Below, in pieces: positions 26,358 through 35,805 of a stretch of 64,000 nucleotides of DNA (positions are counted from its first letter, which is position 1; each line of letters begins with the position of its first letter). A model generated the notes under the pieces. That model ran no database searches. It worked only from the letters and a program-made list of their open reading frames with translations, and had not been told where the DNA came from. The DNA comes from Paenibacillus sp. Soil522 (GTDB lineage Bacteria > Bacillota > Bacilli > Paenibacillales > Paenibacillaceae): contig NZ_LMRV01000013.1 in the NCBI RefSeq assembly GCF_001428245.1, forward strand, positions 116,466 through 180,465, written 5' to 3'. The position numbers and the translations under genes are program-made.

Positions 26358-27743
26358 CTACTCCCGGATGGCAAACTCCATAATATCCTTCCAATCCATT
26401 GTGAGCCGGACGGTATCATCCTCTGTCAGAACCGGACCGTACTGCACTTCGATTAGTTCCAGATTCGTGAAGGCTCGGATACTGTGTTTGGCGCCGCAGG
26501 GGATTTGGAGTACATCGCCCGCCTTTATCGGAATAAACTTTTCGTTCATCACGAATTCACCCTCGCCGGTAATAACGGTCCAAACCTCACTGCGCCTAGT
26601 ATGCATATGGTACGACATGTTATTGCCGGCTGTTACACAAGTCCGCTTGGTGAGCACCTCATATTCAATCCCGCAGCTTGAGAAATCGATCACGCGGTAG
26701 TGACCCCATCGGCGTTCCTCATACATCGGCCTTATGTTAATATCCTTCATGACGTCCTTGATACGAGGAGAGGCGCACTTCTCCGTGACCAGAATGCCGT
26801 CCGGACTCGTCGCAATGACGACATTCGAAAGCCCAAGCACAGTAACGGGAATGTCCAACTCGTTAATCAGATGCGTATTCACGGAATCTTCAGAGATGAT
26901 ACCCTTCCCGAGCACAGGAGATGCGATTTCCTCGGTCAGTGTATTCCAAGTGCCGAGATCTTTCCATGTCCCATTGTAAGACACAGCCGTTACCCGCTCC
27001 GCCTTCTCGACAACTTCATAATCGAACGAAATTTTGGCCAGTTGGTCATATTTATTGACAAGCTCTTCGTAACGAATCGGAAGCTCCTTCTGAATCAACA
27101 GGTTTATCAAGTAATCCAGCTTGAAGGCGAATACACCGCAATTCCACAAAGCACCTTGTGCGATCAATGCTTCCGCTAGCTCCTGAGAAGGCTTCTCTTG
27201 AAAATGGCTCACTGTTCGGTACGAGATTCCGCTGTGTAATGCCACCGGCTCTCCCGCCCCCTGTACGATATAGCCGTATTTCTCTGACGGAAACGTCGGT
27301 TTCACGCCGATTAATGCAATATCCGCTGCTCCAGCCTTAATAACAGACTCTAGTTCCTTGACCGTTTCAAAGAAGCGGTCTTCGACGAATGGATCGACAG
27401 GAAGAATCGTGATGACTTCCTCCAGTGATACCGATGCGATCGAATACAAGTAGGATGCCGCTAGCGCGATTGCCGGAAAGGTATCCCGCCGAGACGGTTC
27501 GATAATTAGGCGTACATTGCCATTGATTTGCGTTTGCAGCATCTCTACCTGCGAGCGGCATGAAGCTATGTACGACGATTGATGTAAGTTGGCGTAAGCT
27601 AGCTGACGCCATACCCGCTGCACCATAGATTCCACCCCGCCCTCGGGGCTGCGAAGTACTTTGAGAAATTGTTTTGAACGTGAATCATTGGACAACGGCC
27701 ACAGTCTTTTGCCGGATCCTCCTGATAGTAGGACTAACTTCAT
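26358..27743 (-). CDS. manC: Mannose-1-phosphate guanylyltransferase with C-terminal cupin
   Basis: 461 residues, the length of the type II ManC/AlgA family. The nucleotidyltransferase motif LLSGGSGKRLWPLSN is at residues 4-18 with SKQFLK after it, and FQEKPS and GVFAFK follow. The C-terminal cupin (GEGEFVMNEKFIPIKAGDVL near 395-415) is the mannose-6-phosphate isomerase half. It makes GDP-mannose from mannose-1-phosphate, and perhaps mannose-6-P from fructose-6-P. This puts mannose or a derivative into the polymer, in line with two GH26 genes in the locus. Confidence 0.9.
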   Translation of the reverse strand: MKLVLLSGGSGKRLWPLSNDSRSKQFLKVLRSPEGGVESMVQRVWRQLAYANLHQSSYIASCRSQVEMLQTQINGNVRLIIEPSRRDTFPAIALAASYLYSIASVSLEEVITILPVDPFVEDRFFETVKELESVIKAGAADIALIGVKPTFPSEKYGYIVQGAGEPVALHSGISYRTVSHFQEKPSQELAEALIAQGALWNCGVFAFKLDYLINLLIQKELPIRYEELVNKYDQLAKISFDYEVVEKAERVTAVSYNGTWKDLGTWNTLTEEIASPVLGKGIISEDSVNTHLINELDIPVTVLGLSNVVIATSPDGILVTEKCASPRIKDVMKDINIRPMYEERRWGHYRVIDFSSCGIEYEVLTKRTCVTAGNNMSYHMHTRRSEVWTVITGEGEFVMNEKFIPIKAGDVLQIPCGAKHSIRAFTNLELIEVQYGPVLTEDDTVRLTMDWKDIMEFAIRE

Positions 27744-27746
27744 CTC

Positions 27747-29138
27747 TCACACTTCTTTCACTCGATTTATTTTTTGGGTCTTCATCTTATCGCTCAGCAT
27801 ACCGGATAACCAATTCCAATCTTCTACAGGACTAATCAGCTTTGGAAACCCGACCTTCAAGCTAAGCGGATAATGCAGTACGATATAAATGAACCGTCCA
27901 AAACCAGCGCAAAGCAGCGCCAAACCGGCACCTTTAATGCCATAGATCGGAATTAGCAGGTACATCATCGGCACCGTGACTAAAACGCCAATCGCGTACA
28001 TGCCGGTTACTACACCGGGTTTATTGAGTGCCATGAAGGCTTGCGATAAAATCATGCACGCACCGAGCAAAATAACCTCAAAGATTAGAATGCGGAACAC
28101 TTGTACCGCCGAGGTGAACTCCGGCCCGTAAAACAGCTTCAATACATACGAGGCAACCGGCATGGCTGCGCCAGCCGCCAGCAGGGAAATGAACGTCGAT
28201 ATGCGGAACGCCCGCAGTGTCATCGACACAGCCTCTTCCTTGCTCATGCCGGAAGCTTTTGGAAACAGGATCAGCGATAACGATTGTGAAAAAATATTCG
28301 CCATCCGAGAGAGAGAAACGGCTACCACGTATAAGCCTAGCTCCTTCGATGCGAGCAGACGGATTACGATAAGCTGATCGATATACAAGCCGAGGTTGCC
28401 GAGCAGATCAATCCCCATCGATCCGATTCCGTACTTTACGTTTCGTTTGAATGATTCAGCGAGTCCTTTCAGCTTCGGGCGGTAAATGCGCAGTAAACGG
28501 ACCGTCATCCATAACATGACTGGTACATTTGCCGACAAATAAGAAACGGCTGAGGTGAAGGGCGTCAGCTTGCCCAGGGCTACCAGCGTGAGCAGAGCGA
28601 CCAGCGTCAAGCTCGGAACGAGATAACGTGTCAAGTTGAACAGCCAGAACTCCTCCCGAGCACGAAGCACCGCATTGTTGATGAAGCTAAAGAGCAGCAC
28701 TGGCGAAGCAGCCATCGAAAGCTGTGCAAAGGTTATAACCTGCGGCGAATAGTCAGCCAACCACACCGGGATAAAAAAATAACCAACTGCGCAGGCGATG
28801 GCGCCGGCCGCGCAACTCATTACAAGCGCAGCTGTATACAGACGGCCGGCATCCTCTGGATATTTCTTTATGTTGTAGAGTACAGCGGAATGGATGCCGA
28901 ACGTCAGCGCGAAGGCCATGAACTGCGGCCAGAGAATAATTGCGGCATTATCTCCTCGTCCATGCGGACCTAGATAGCGTGAGGTGAGAATACCGGTGAG
29001 CATGTTCAAACCAAGAATGAGTATAGAGACGAAGAAAGCCCGTATGGAGGTTGATGTCGTATCGCCCCCTTTCCATAACCGCTGCAGCTGCGAAGCAGCC
29101 CCTCTCGTCCGCAGCGCCATTGTTTTATTCAATTTCAA
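27747..29138 (-). CDS. Oligosaccharide flippase (Wzx), system 1
   Basis: 463 residues with about twelve to fourteen membrane helices and the start ILGLNMLTGILTSRYLGPHG typical of the MATE/MOP polysaccharide flippases. It would move the lipid-linked repeat unit across the membrane. It is clearly a paralogue of the protein at 47783-49150 (both have SRYLGPxGRGD, KASGxxxEEA and LLYGPE/LLYGPL). The start is uncertain: TTG at 29138 follows GGCAGGTG closely, and an ATG lies six codons further. The gap to manC is 3 bases. Confidence 0.88.
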   Translation of the reverse strand: MKLNKTMALRTRGAASQLQRLWKGGDTTSTSIRAFFVSILILGLNMLTGILTSRYLGPHGRGDNAAIILWPQFMAFALTFGIHSAVLYNIKKYPEDAGRLYTAALVMSCAAGAIACAVGYFFIPVWLADYSPQVITFAQLSMAASPVLLFSFINNAVLRAREEFWLFNLTRYLVPSLTLVALLTLVALGKLTPFTSAVSYLSANVPVMLWMTVRLLRIYRPKLKGLAESFKRNVKYGIGSMGIDLLGNLGLYIDQLIVIRLLASKELGLYVVAVSLSRMANIFSQSLSLILFPKASGMSKEEAVSMTLRAFRISTFISLLAAGAAMPVASYVLKLFYGPEFTSAVQVFRILIFEVILLGACMILSQAFMALNKPGVVTGMYAIGVLVTVPMMYLLIPIYGIKGAGLALLCAGFGRFIYIVLHYPLSLKVGFPKLISPVEDWNWLSGMLSDKMKTQKINRVKEV

Positions 29139-29183
29139 ACACCTGCCTTTTACGGATTCCGTTGAATGCTGCCACTCACTGCA

Positions 29184-30074
29184 CTAACCAAGCAGCTTTA
29201 ATGCTTTTTCACGCTCCATAATGGCCTGCATCGCCTGAAGGAGCGGCATACGCAGTTCCTTATTTATAAGAGCAAAATCTAGCGTCGTCAGAATGAATCC
29301 GAGCTTCTCCCCAACGTCATAACGGATCCCATCGAAGTTATATGCATGCACCGCTTGCTGTTGGTTCAGCTTTTGGATGGCATCCGTCAGCTGAACTTCG
29401 CCGCCAGACCCGGTTTCCATCAATTCCAGGAACGGGAAAATGTCCGGCGTCAGCACGTAACGTCCCATTATCGCGAGATTGGAAGGAGCGTGACCGTGTT
29501 GCGGCTTCTCGATGAATGAGTTGACGCTGTATAAATTGCCCTTCGATTTCCCGGGGTCGATAATACCGTACCGATGCGTCTGATCATCAGGCACCGTTTG
29601 AACGCCGATAATCGAAGTGCCGGTCGCTTCATATTGGTTAATCAACTGCTTCAGGCAGGGGACCTGGGCCGATACGATATCATCGCCGAGCAGCACCGCG
29701 AACGGCTCATCGCCGATGAAACGGCGCGCGCACCAGACCGCATGACCGAGGCCGCGCGGCTCTTTTTGACGGATATAATGAATATCCACCTTGGCCGACC
29801 GCTGCACTTCCTTCAGCAGCTCCATCTTTCCTGCTTCCATCAGCTTGTGTTCCAGCTCGAACGCATTATCGAAATGATCCTCTATGGAACGCTTTCCTTT
29901 GCCAGTCACAATAATAATGTCCTCGATGCCTGACTGTACCGCTTCTTCAACAATGTATTGGATCGTTGGCTTATCAATAATCGGAAGCATCTCTTTAGGC
30001 ATCGCTTTGGTTGCGGGAAGGAACCGGGTTCCAAGTCCTGCCGCGGGAATAATTGCTTTTCGGACAGTTTGCAT
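29184..30074 (-). CDS. galU: UTP-glucose-1-phosphate uridylyltransferase
   Basis: 296 residues. The nucleotidyltransferase motif [20 protein letters not shown] starts at residue 8, with [28 protein letters not shown] and the Lys in the YDVGEKLGF end. It makes UDP-glucose for EPS. The frame is open to 30152, but GGAGGAG stands 7 bases before ATG 30074. A promoter with an Xre-type operator over its start site lies between galU and the upstream rfbB-GT gene, so galU begins its own transcript. Confidence 0.93.
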   Translation of the reverse strand: MQTVRKAIIPAAGLGTRFLPATKAMPKEMLPIIDKPTIQYIVEEAVQSGIEDIIIVTGKGKRSIEDHFDNAFELEHKLMEAGKMELLKEVQRSAKVDIHYIRQKEPRGLGHAVWCARRFIGDEPFAVLLGDDIVSAQVPCLKQLINQYEATGTSIIGVQTVPDDQTHRYGIIDPGKSKGNLYSVNSFIEKPQHGHAPSNLAIMGRYVLTPDIFPFLELMETGSGGEVQLTDAIQKLNQQQAVHAYNFDGIRYDVGEKLGFILTTLDFALINKELRMPLLQAMQAIMEREKALKLLG

Positions 30075-30104
30075 CTTATTTTCTCTCCTCCATTTTTTTC
30101 TGTA

Positions 30105-30152
30105 GATACATTTTGTATCAACGAGAATATTAAAATACCTAACATAGCTCAA
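30105..30152 (-). promoter_or_regulatory. galU promoter with perfect Xre-type operator
   Basis: Minus strand: -35 TTGAGC (30147-30152), 17-base spacer, -10 TATTCT (30124-30129), then the perfect palindrome GATACAAAATGTATC (30105-30119) over the expected transcription start. A repressor bound there would block initiation. Confidence 0.7.
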
Positions 30153-30199
30153 TCCGTGCTCTAATCATTTTCCGCATGAACGGCGACCGCCCCTTTGGT

Positions 30200-32110
30200 T
30201 TAATGAAAAAATCCACCTTTAATATAACTAGCCATTATATAAACGGTATAATAATGCCATCTCGGTTGAAAGAGGAGCCTCGGGTTGAACTTTACGGCTT
30301 TCATTAGCGCCATAAACCCGCCCTTGTAATCGGAGCCGTATTTGACTACCTTATACGAATAGAATAAATACCTGTATCCCTTTATCAGGTTTAAGCTCCT
30401 TACGTCTGCCATCGCCTTATCGACGATTTTCAGTTCACTGATAAGCACCTTGTCGAACTTTTTAAAGCTATTGCTTTCGTGAATGCGATAGCTGACCAGA
30501 TCCTCGTCGACGAGCACAAGCCTATTTCGTTTCAAGATACGAATCCACAGCTCCCAATCCTCTGCTACCGGTCCCCCCTCACTGCCCCTTAGCTCCGTAT
30601 CGAAGCCCCCAAGCTCAAGGAGTTGAATACGATCCATCATCACCTGCGAAGGCGTTGCGATCGGATTGACGATACACATCTGCTTCAGTTCAAAGCTCTT
30701 GACGCGGCTCTTCATAATTTTTCGCAAGCGTTTGCCCTCGCTATCGATGTAATAACCGTTCGCAACCACACCGAATACGCGTTCTTTGGCCAATCTCTCT
30801 GCCATTTTCGCAATGAAATCAGGGCTCAGCACGTCATCCTGATCCAGCGTTATCACGTAAGCGCCACGCGCTGCGGACAAGCCCTTGTTGCGGGCTGCGG
30901 CCGCCCCCTGATTGCTTTGCCGTATCACACGGATGTCAGGGAAATGTTCGGCGATCAACGCAACCGAGCCGTCTGAGGATCCGTCATCTACGATGATCAC
31001 TTCGAAGTTCAGGTACGTCTGGTTGAACACACTGTATAGCGTTTCCCGGATGAATGTTACCCCGTTATATAAGGCGATGATTACAGATACGAGAGGAGCA
31101 TCTTCGTCTTGCTTCAAGAGGTCCGCTCCTTTTTCAAGGGGCAGCCTCGAAATGCTGCGCCACCAATGTGAATGATCGACGTACCAGCGAATCGTCTCTT
31201 CCAGTCCTGTCTCAAACGTTATCTCAGGCCGCCAACCGAGTTCCATCTCGATTTTGCTCGGATCGATCGCATAGCGGCGATCGTGACCGAGTCGGTCTTC
31301 GACATAGCGGATCAACGATTCGTCCTTATCGAGCTGCTTCAGGATCGCTTTCACGATGTCTATATTCTTCTGTTCGTTATTTCCGCCAATGTTATACACC
31401 TCGCCATCGCGTCCGCGATGCAGGACGGCATCGATCGCTGAAGCATGATCGGTCACATGCAGCCAATCACGGACGTTCAAGCCGTCGCCGTATACCGGCA
31501 GCGGAATTCCGTCGAGCGCGTTCGTGATCATATGTGGAATTAGCTTTTCGGGGAATTGATATGGACCGTAATTGTTGGAGCAGCGGGTAATATTAACAGA
31601 GAGTCCGAACGTCTCATGATAGGAACGCACTAGCATATCAGCCCCCGCCTTAGAGGCTGCATAAGGGCTATTGGGCGCAATCAGCGACGTTTCAGTGAAA
31701 TAGCCTTCCGGCCCAAGCGATCCGTATACTTCATCAGTCGATACTTGAATGAACCTGCGGATACCTCCGTTCTTCGCCGCTTCCAACAGTAACTGTGTAC
31801 CCAGCACATTTGTCCGAACAAATACGCTCGGATCCCTGAGGGAACGGTCCACATGAGATTCTGCAGCAAAATTGACGATTGTGTCTATCCTGTGTTCATC
31901 AATCACTTTCGAGACGAGTTCAAGGTTGCCTATATCGCCTTGAACAAAGGTATATCGCGGATCCACTTCCACATCGGCCAAGCTGGCCAAGTTTCCGGCG
32001 TATGTGAGCAAATCCAGATTCACGATCTGATATTTCGGATAGCGTGTCAACATATACCGAATAAAATTGCTGCCGATAAAGCCGGCCCCTCCCGTTACAA
32101 GCAGTTTCAT
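30200..32110 (-). CDS. Fusion of dTDP-glucose 4,6-dehydratase (RfbB) and a GT2 glycosyltransferase
   Basis: 636 residues from ATG 32110 (AGAGGTG 6 bases upstream). Residues 1-325 are a complete RfbB: VTGGAGFIGSNF (5-16), catalytic TDE (125-127) and Tyr150/Lys154 of YxxxK. Residues about 341-636 are a complete GT2: VSVIIALYNG, VDDGSSDGS, a DQDD metal site and AEDWELWIRI. The GT2 half is a paralogue of the protein at 34077-35024. No stop lies between the halves. An internal TTG (31115-31117, codon 332) has AAAGGAG 8 bases upstream, so the GT2 part may also be made alone. RfbB makes dTDP-4-keto-6-deoxyglucose. Confidence 0.88.
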   Translation of the reverse strand: MKLLVTGGAGFIGSNFIRYMLTRYPKYQIVNLDLLTYAGNLASLADVEVDPRYTFVQGDIGNLELVSKVIDEHRIDTIVNFAAESHVDRSLRDPSVFVRTNVLGTQLLLEAAKNGGIRRFIQVSTDEVYGSLGPEGYFTETSLIAPNSPYAASKAGADMLVRSYHETFGLSVNITRCSNNYGPYQFPEKLIPHMITNALDGIPLPVYGDGLNVRDWLHVTDHASAIDAVLHRGRDGEVYNIGGNNEQKNIDIVKAILKQLDKDESLIRYVEDRLGHDRRYAIDPSKIEMELGWRPEITFETGLEETIRWYVDHSHWWRSISRLPLEKGADLLKQDEDAPLVSVIIALYNGVTFIRETLYSVFNQTYLNFEVIIVDDGSSDGSVALIAEHFPDIRVIRQSNQGAAAARNKGLSAARGAYVITLDQDDVLSPDFIAKMAERLAKERVFGVVANGYYIDSEGKRLRKIMKSRVKSFELKQMCIVNPIATPSQVMMDRIQLLELGGFDTELRGSEGGPVAEDWELWIRILKRNRLVLVDEDLVSYRIHESNSFKKFDKVLISELKIVDKAMADVRSLNLIKGYRYLFYSYKVVKYGSDYKGGFMALMKAVKFNPRLLFQPRWHYYTVYIMASYIKGGFFH

Positions 32111-32193
32111 ATCCACACCTCTTCAACCTCTCTCTAATGCGCTTGAGCGCAATTTATCGTTTCAGGCGATTCAAAGATAAAAACTGCTGCTGA

Positions 32194-32937
32194 TCATTTT
32201 GCTATTAAAAGTCTCTTGTCAAATGCCAAGTCGTAAGCGTGACTGCGCAGTAAATCGTTCACATACGAAAGTGATTCGTGCGTGCCGGCATCTGTCCACC
32301 AGCCGTCCAGTACATCGAACTGCAGCTGCTTTTGCAGGAGGTAAGCATTATTCACATCGGTAATTTCCAACTCACCGCGACCCGACGGCTTCAGCGTTCG
32401 GATAATTTCGAAAACCCGGGAATCGAACATGTAAACACCCGTCACCGCATAGCTGCTTTTAGGTATTTTGGGCTTCTCTTCAATCGAAACAATGATTTTA
32501 CCCTGCATCTCCGCTACGCCGTAGCGTTCTGGATCCTCTACTTGCTTGAGTAATATTTTGGCGCCACCATTGAAGGAAGCGACATACGGAGTGATGTTGT
32601 CAAAAAATATATTATCACCCAGAATGACCGTACACAGATCATCGCCGACGAATGTTTCCGCAAGTCCAAGTGCCTGTGCGATTCCTCCGGCTTCATCCTG
32701 CACCTTGTAGGAGAAAGTGACCTCAAATTCAGAGCCGCTGCCGAGCAAATTAACGACACTCCCCATATGTTCACGCCCGGTGACAATCAAAATATTTGTA
32801 ATGCCAGCCTCTTTCAGCTTGTAAATCGCATGATAAATCATCGGATATTTACCAACCGGTAGCAGATGCTTATTCGTAACCTTTGTGAGCGGATAAAGCC
32901 TTGAGCCCGTGCCGCCTGCCAGAATGATCCCTTTCAT
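32194..32937 (-). CDS. rfbA: Glucose-1-phosphate thymidylyltransferase (short form)
   Basis: 247 residues: GIILAGGTGSRLYPLTKVTN at the start, PVGKYPMIYH, GDNIFF, SIEEKPK, GVYMFD and WWTDAGTHESL. It makes dTDP-glucose from glucose-1-phosphate and dTTP, the step before RfbB encoded 83 bases downstream. It belongs to the short ~245-residue group common in Firmicutes. GGAGGAG stands 8 bases before ATG 32937; the in-frame GTG at 32946 touches that site and is rejected. Confidence 0.92.
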   Translation of the reverse strand: MKGIILAGGTGSRLYPLTKVTNKHLLPVGKYPMIYHAIYKLKEAGITNILIVTGREHMGSVVNLLGSGSEFEVTFSYKVQDEAGGIAQALGLAETFVGDDLCTVILGDNIFFDNITPYVASFNGGAKILLKQVEDPERYGVAEMQGKIIVSIEEKPKIPKSSYAVTGVYMFDSRVFEIIRTLKPSGRGELEITDVNNAYLLQKQLQFDVLDGWWTDAGTHESLSYVNDLLRSHAYDLAFDKRLLIAK

Positions 32938-32959
32938 TTTCCCCACTCCTCCCGGCGAA

Positions 32960-34063
32960 TTAATAAACCGCCCTTTTAATAGATAAAGCCTGTTCTCTTA
33001 CTGTTTGAATAATAATATCCTGTGTGCTCTTTTCCAGTGAATGATAAAGAGGTAAACACAGTATGCGTCCGGCAATATCGCGGGATATCGGCATCGGCCT
33101 ATCACCCTGCGCGTAAGGAATCAAATCGAGAGACGGATAGAAATAGCGTCTTGGATAAATCTGCAGAGCATTAAGCTGCTCAAGTACACGAAGCATTGTC
33201 TCCTCCAATTCGAAAACGATTGGAAAATAGTTATAATTCTGCGAGCTGTTCTTATTCCACTTCTGAAGGAATACACCGGCGATGTGTCTCAGGCTTTGGA
33301 CGTACTTGCGGTAGCGCAAAGCCCGGCTTGCTTTAATGGTTTCTATTTCGTCGAGTACACACAGCCCCATCGCTGCTTGAAATTCATTCATTTTGGCATT
33401 AATGCCCAGCTCTTGAATGTTCTGTGAGTCATCGATGCCAAAATTAATCACCCTTTTCGCCCGCTCGTACATGGCGTCGTCTCTAAAGACAAGCGCTCCT
33501 CCTTCTATGGAGTGAAATAGCTTCGTGCTGTGAAAGGAAACCATCGAAACGTCTCCGAAGTTCAAGACGCTCTGATTCCCATACTTTACGTCGAAGGCAT
33601 GCGCCGCATCATAAATAACCCGCAGGCCGTACTTCCTCGCGATCCGGTTAATTTCGTCCAATTCGCATGGATTGCCGAATACGTGTGTCACGACGATCGC
33701 GGTTGTATTCTGCGTGATGCGCTCCTCAAGCTGTTTCGGATCAATGTTCATCGTCTCCGGATCGATATCCGCAAACACCGGATTTAATCCTTCCCACACT
33801 AGTGAGCTAGTAGTTGCTACAAACGAAAATGGAGTTGTCAGAACATCCCCCTTGAGCCCCAGCACCCGATAAGCAATTTGCAGCGCAAGCGTACCATTGG
33901 TCATGAGCAGCAGATTCTTAACTCCCAAATATGCCGCAAGCCTAGACTGGAGCTCTTCGACAAATTGTCCACCATTCGTCAGCCTTCCTGATTCATAGAT
34001 CTTCTCAACATAGGACATATATTTCTTGATATCGGGTAGATAGGTTTTCGTTACCTGGATCAT
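32960..34063 (-). CDS. DegT/DnrJ/EryC1-family sugar aminotransferase
   Basis: 367 residues. The PLP lysine is in SFHSTKLFHSIEGG (Lys181), and TNGTLALQIA (55-64), YDAAHAFD (151-158) and FGNP are all as in the VioA/FdtB type. With RfbA and RfbB next door it would aminate dTDP-4-keto-6-deoxyhexose at C3 or C4 to give an amino-deoxysugar (Qui4N- or Fuc3N-like). The exact product is inferred. GGGATGAT is a weak ribosome site. Confidence 0.87.
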   Translation of the reverse strand: MIQVTKTYLPDIKKYMSYVEKIYESGRLTNGGQFVEELQSRLAAYLGVKNLLLMTNGTLALQIAYRVLGLKGDVLTTPFSFVATTSSLVWEGLNPVFADIDPETMNIDPKQLEERITQNTTAIVVTHVFGNPCELDEINRIARKYGLRVIYDAAHAFDVKYGNQSVLNFGDVSMVSFHSTKLFHSIEGGALVFRDDAMYERAKRVINFGIDDSQNIQELGINAKMNEFQAAMGLCVLDEIETIKASRALRYRKYVQSLRHIAGVFLQKWNKNSSQNYNYFPIVFELEETMLRVLEQLNALQIYPRRYFYPSLDLIPYAQGDRPMPISRDIAGRILCLPLYHSLEKSTQDIIIQTVREQALSIKRAVY

Positions 34064-34076
34064 ATAGTCATCATCC

Positions 34077-35024
34077 CTATTTCAAAGTTTTTGAACTTCT
34101 CATCCCTTGATAGAAGATATAGCAAGCAAATGCGTAGAACCGAGGCTGCAGCAGTAAGCTACGATTGTGTACAAGCGCATTGCCGAGTGACTTTTTTGTA
34201 AGCGCCAGCTCAGACTTCGCTCCTGCCAAGCGAAAAGCGTGATATAAATACCGGTAGCTTTTCATCTTATGGATTTGGCCGTCGCTAACCCTGCCCTGTT
34301 TACCGTCCAGAACATTCAATTCGCAGGTCAGCATTCGGTCTAAATTACGTGAGGCGTTGCTATCATGAATACGGTAGGACATTAGCATTTCATCCAGAAA
34401 ATCCAGCTTCCCGCCTGAGAGAACGAGACGCAGCATCAAGTCCCAATCGTCTGCGATGCCTGCATTTTGTGCATCCAGTCCGCCGAGCAGAAGAACCTTC
34501 TGGCGGTCGAACAGCACCTGCGACGTGGTGTAAATCTGATTTTTGCAAAGCATATCCTTAAGCTTGAGCGTCGGCTTTCGGAATCGGTACATTCGCCTGA
34601 TAACGGCTCCATGCGAATCGATCAGCTGCCCGTTGACGACCACCCCGCTGCTTTTCGCAGCTTGAGCGAGCTGAAGCGCCTTGCTGAGCAGCGTCGGCTC
34701 AATCAGATCGTCTTGATCGAGCATAAGCACATAATCGCCTTTAGCGAGCTTCATTCCTTTATTGCGTGTCGCTGAAGCGCCCATATTCTCCTGCTCGAGC
34801 ACTTTCAGCCTTCCTTGCTCTACGTAAGGATTCAGTATGTCGGAAGTGCGGTCTTTCGTACCGTCGATAATGACGATCAACTCGATGTTATCGTAATCCT
34901 GTTTCAACACGCTGCATACTGTCTCTTCAATATACTTCTCACCGTTATATACCGGGACGATGACGGATATGAGCGGTTTGGAGTCCGAATCACGCTGGAC
35001 GAATTCCATTGACTCGTTAAACAT
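34077..35024 (-). CDS. GT2 glycosyltransferase
   Basis: 315 residues. VSVIVPVYNGEKYI-like start (ISVIVPVYNG near 19-28), ASATRNKG, the DxD-type site LMLDQDD near 98-104 and IADDWDLMLR near 189-198. The ending, with YRIHDSNASRNLDRML and LLLQPRFYAFACYIFY, matches the GT2 half of the rfbB fusion, so the two arose by duplication. ATG 35024 has GGAGG 5 bases upstream, overlapping the previous gene's end by 8 bases. Confidence 0.88.
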   Translation of the reverse strand: MFNESMEFVQRDSDSKPLISVIVPVYNGEKYIEETVCSVLKQDYDNIELIVIIDGTKDRTSDILNPYVEQGRLKVLEQENMGASATRNKGMKLAKGDYVLMLDQDDLIEPTLLSKALQLAQAAKSSGVVVNGQLIDSHGAVIRRMYRFRKPTLKLKDMLCKNQIYTTSQVLFDRQKVLLLGGLDAQNAGIADDWDLMLRLVLSGGKLDFLDEMLMSYRIHDSNASRNLDRMLTCELNVLDGKQGRVSDGQIHKMKSYRYLYHAFRLAGAKSELALTKKSLGNALVHNRSLLLQPRFYAFACYIFYQGMRSSKTLK

Positions 35025-35805
35025 TTGATCCTCCACCTTTCCTTTTGGCCAATTCCAATAAGAGCATTTTTACGAACAGCATATCTTCAACCAAATACCT
35101 TCTCCACAACCTTCTTGGTTCCTGACATAACCGCCAGAACCATTCTAGCCCGACACGCTGAAGCAACCTAGGCGCCCGCTTCACGTTGCCGGACAAAAAA
35201 TCAAAAGTGGCGCCAACCCCAATGGAGATAGGAATCCGGTATGACTGGTAATACTTATAAATCCATTTCTCTTGCTTAGGCGCGCCGACTCCGACAAATA
35301 AAATATCGGGGGCCGCTTCTCGCAGTATGTTCACAATATGCACGTTTTCCAACTCGTTCGACTCGAAACCGTATGAAGGCGAGTAGCAGCCGACTATACG
35401 AATCATTGGATAGCGTTCCCTTAGCCTGCGAGCGGCTTCCGCTGCAATTCCATCCGATGCGCCAAGGAAGAACAAGCGGTATTGTCTCTCGGCTAATTGT
35501 TTGCCGAGACGATCAAATAGATCGGACCCAGATACCTTGTGCTTCAATGGTCTACGCAGAAGCTTTGAAGCCCATAAAACGGGCATTCCGTCCGCAACTA
35601 CCGCATCCGCCTTCGTATAAATACGACGGAACTCGTCATCCTGTTGTAGTTTCACGAGATGATCAACATTGCAGGTTAGCAAATAAGCTGGACGCCGCTC
35701 GCTAATGGACCGATCCAGAAACAAGAGCAGATCATCAAAATCGTAATTATCAAAGGAAACGCCGAACATTTCGATTTTAGATATCAATTGTGCTTTCTGG
35801 GTCAT
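35017..35805 (-). CDS. WecG/TagA/CpsF-family (GT26) glycosyltransferase
   Basis: 262 residues. LLTCNVDHLVKLQQDDEFR, KADAVVADGMPVLWASKLL, FFLGASDGIAAEAA, VGVGAPKQEKWI and GVGATFDFLSGNVKRAP are in the family order; the Asp in VADGMP is the likely base. Members add a sugar such as ManNAc or glucuronate to a lipid-linked acceptor on the inner membrane face. The start ATG overlaps the Wzy stop (ATGA). Confidence 0.92.
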   Translation of the reverse strand: MTQKAQLISKIEMFGVSFDNYDFDDLLLFLDRSISERRPAYLLTCNVDHLVKLQQDDEFRRIYTKADAVVADGMPVLWASKLLRRPLKHKVSGSDLFDRLGKQLAERQYRLFFLGASDGIAAEAARRLRERYPMIRIVGCYSPSYGFESNELENVHIVNILREAAPDILFVGVGAPKQEKWIYKYYQSYRIPISIGVGATFDFLSGNVKRAPRLLQRVGLEWFWRLCQEPRRLWRRYLVEDMLFVKMLLLELAKRKGGGSNV

